DNA of 5,185 nucleotides. It comes from a bacterium (lineage in GTDB: Bacteria; Spirochaetota; Spirochaetia; JABEVK01). Shown piece by piece: positions 5,160 through 5,185 of this stretch. The translations under genes and the position numbers were made by a program. The notes below the pieces were generated by a model that made no database searches, was not told where the DNA came from, and saw only the letters and a program-made list of their open reading frames with translations. The stretch covers positions 1 through 5,185 of the forward strand of contig JAJXVP010000208.1 of NCBI GenBank assembly GCA_021782055.1. Direction: 5' to 3'. Every line of letters starts with the position of its first letter. Positions within the stretch are counted from its first letter, which is position 1.

Positions 5160-5185
5160 GGGTACTTCACCATACCTGAAAGCCG
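5156..5185 (-). other. Possible 3' end of an upstream gene overlapping the HAD start
   Basis: On the minus strand, nine codons entering from the window edge end at a TGA (5158-5156) that overlaps the HAD start codon as ATGA. This is the same junction type seen between the T-component and flavodoxin genes, so an upstream co-transcribed gene is possible. Thirty bases are too few to tell it from chance. Confidence 0.2.

Overview
The window holds eight protein genes packed almost end to end: an incomplete lipoprotein gene at the left edge and seven complete genes. No rRNA, tRNA, CRISPR array, insertion sequence or phage gene was seen. G+C is moderate. The gene set fits a free-living or host-associated spirochaete (Spirochaetota), chiefly because the small NusG-domain-II protein, the Gx/Hpre_diP_synt_I membrane protein and a CbiQ-like membrane protein often occur together there. 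The same set also occurs in Firmicutes, so the taxonomic call is an inference of moderate strength.

Layout. (1) Positions 1-844, minus strand: N-terminal 281 residues of a lipoprotein with an early-set (Ig-like) domain followed by an esterase-D-type alpha/beta-hydrolase domain. Its C-terminus lies outside the window. (2) An 80-bp divergent spacer, then ndk (nucleoside diphosphate kinase) on the plus strand, 925-1422. (3) A four-gene minus-strand operon read from 3406 down to 1426: NusG-domain-II protein, Gx-family ECF substrate-binding (S) component, EcfT/CbiQ-like transmembrane (T) component, flavodoxin. Every junction in it overlaps (17, 14 and 4 bp). (4) A 131-bp divergent spacer, then an inositol-monophosphatase-family phosphatase on the plus strand, 3538-4395. 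(5) A HAD-family hydrolase on the minus strand, 4365-5159, whose 3' end overlaps the phosphatase gene tail to tail.

How the genes may work together. The operon in 1426-3406 is the most interesting unit. It joins two parts of an energy-coupling-factor transporter to a membrane-anchored NusG-II domain protein and a soluble flavin electron carrier. NusG-II and Gx proteins also occur, as I recall, as the EetA/EetB pair of flavin-based extracellular electron transfer loci in Gram-positive bacteria. A role in moving or using a flavin or quinone-type cofactor is therefore a reasonable hypothesis, but it is not shown by the sequence. The other genes (ndk, the two phosphatases) look like ordinary metabolism.

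The second notable point is the lipoprotein: where esterase-D enzymes carry the nucleophile serine in A-G-x-S-x-G, this sequence reads A-G-W-G, so it may be a non-catalytic member of the family. No wholly new system could be demonstrated.
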